From an uncultured Porphyromonas sp. (lineage in GTDB: Bacteria > Bacteroidota > Bacteroidia > Bacteroidales > Porphyromonadaceae), in contig CAMCJO010000013.1 in the NCBI GenBank assembly GCA_945875135.1, positions 1 through 14,952 on the forward strand: 14,952 nucleotides of DNA, in the 5' to 3' direction. Below are positions 14,901-14,952 of this stretch, one piece after another. Below the pieces are notes generated by a model, which worked only from the letters and a program-made list of their open reading frames with translations, searched no databases and was not told where the DNA came from. Numbering within the stretch: position 1 is the stretch's first letter; each line of letters opens with the position of its first letter. The translations under genes and the position numbers were made by a program.

Positions 14901-14952
14901 AGTTCCAAAAGTTGTTCCCCTTTTGGAACTTTTTAGTTCCAAGGGAGGAACT
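14901..14952. repeat. 22-base-period palindromic repeat array, GGAACT type, cut by the window end
   Basis: GGAACT recurs at 14925-14930 and 14947-14952, exactly 22 bases apart. The full unit reads GGAACT-N4-AGTTCC-N6, and a degenerate TGTTCC at 14913-14918 lies 22 bases before the AGTTCC at 14935-14940. In addition, an 11-base arm at 14901-14911 (AGTTCCAAAAG) pairs perfectly with 14920-14930 across an 8-base loop, giving a strong hairpin followed by a T-run. The array probably continues past the window. Its half-site is the GAAACT motif of the array at 68-133 with one A changed to G and the opposite arm changed to match. Function is unknown. Confidence 0.75.

Overview
The window looks like chromosomal DNA from a Bacteroidales bacterium, most likely a Porphyromonas-type, peptide-fermenting anaerobe. 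The evidence for this is of three kinds. Four promoter candidates carry the Bacteroidetes -7 element TAnnTTTG, one of them with a well-spaced -33 TTTG. Start codons mostly lack a Shine-Dalgarno sequence. The gene content also fits: a four-subunit 2-oxoacid:ferredoxin oxidoreductase, a peptidase T, a menaquinone-type thioesterase and large envelope TPR and beta-barrel proteins. Species-level identity is inference only.

Left part, minus strand. topA (1017-3515) and truA (207-995) form a two-gene operon, with a promoter candidate at 3559-3586 and a hairpin/T-run terminator at 133-166. Upstream lies a four-gene oxidoreductase operon in the order ferredoxin subunit (6177-6404), alpha (5084-6163), beta (4241-5044), gamma (3676-4221). 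It has a -7 element at 6490-6497, a perfect inverted repeat at 6514-6529 near the expected -33 position, and a terminator at 3596-3646. Next comes a monocistronic gene for a small exported protein of unknown function (6675-7073), with its own terminator and promoter.

Middle. The 308-base gap 7074-7381 is a divergent promoter region. It holds a minus-strand promoter at 7211-7239, a textbook plus-strand promoter at 7296-7326, and a small hairpin between them.

Right part, plus strand. Four tightly spaced genes run from 7382 to 14762: an exported 1002-residue TPR protein, a 602-residue predicted outer-membrane beta-barrel protein, a fusion of a degenerate HAD domain with a MenI-like hotdog thioesterase, and peptidase T. 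A strong terminator follows at 14781-14831. The first two products are predicted to sit in the envelope. The last two are cytoplasmic enzymes whose link to the first two is not evident.

Two points stand out. First, both ends of the window carry short arrays with an exact 22-base period built from GRAACT/AGTTYC half-sites. The two arrays differ by a paired change that keeps each palindrome intact. Second, the HAD half of the fusion protein has lost nearly all of its catalytic residues, while the thioesterase half keeps its own, which suggests a pseudo-phosphatase domain kept for another role. No tRNA, rRNA, insertion sequence or CRISPR array was seen.
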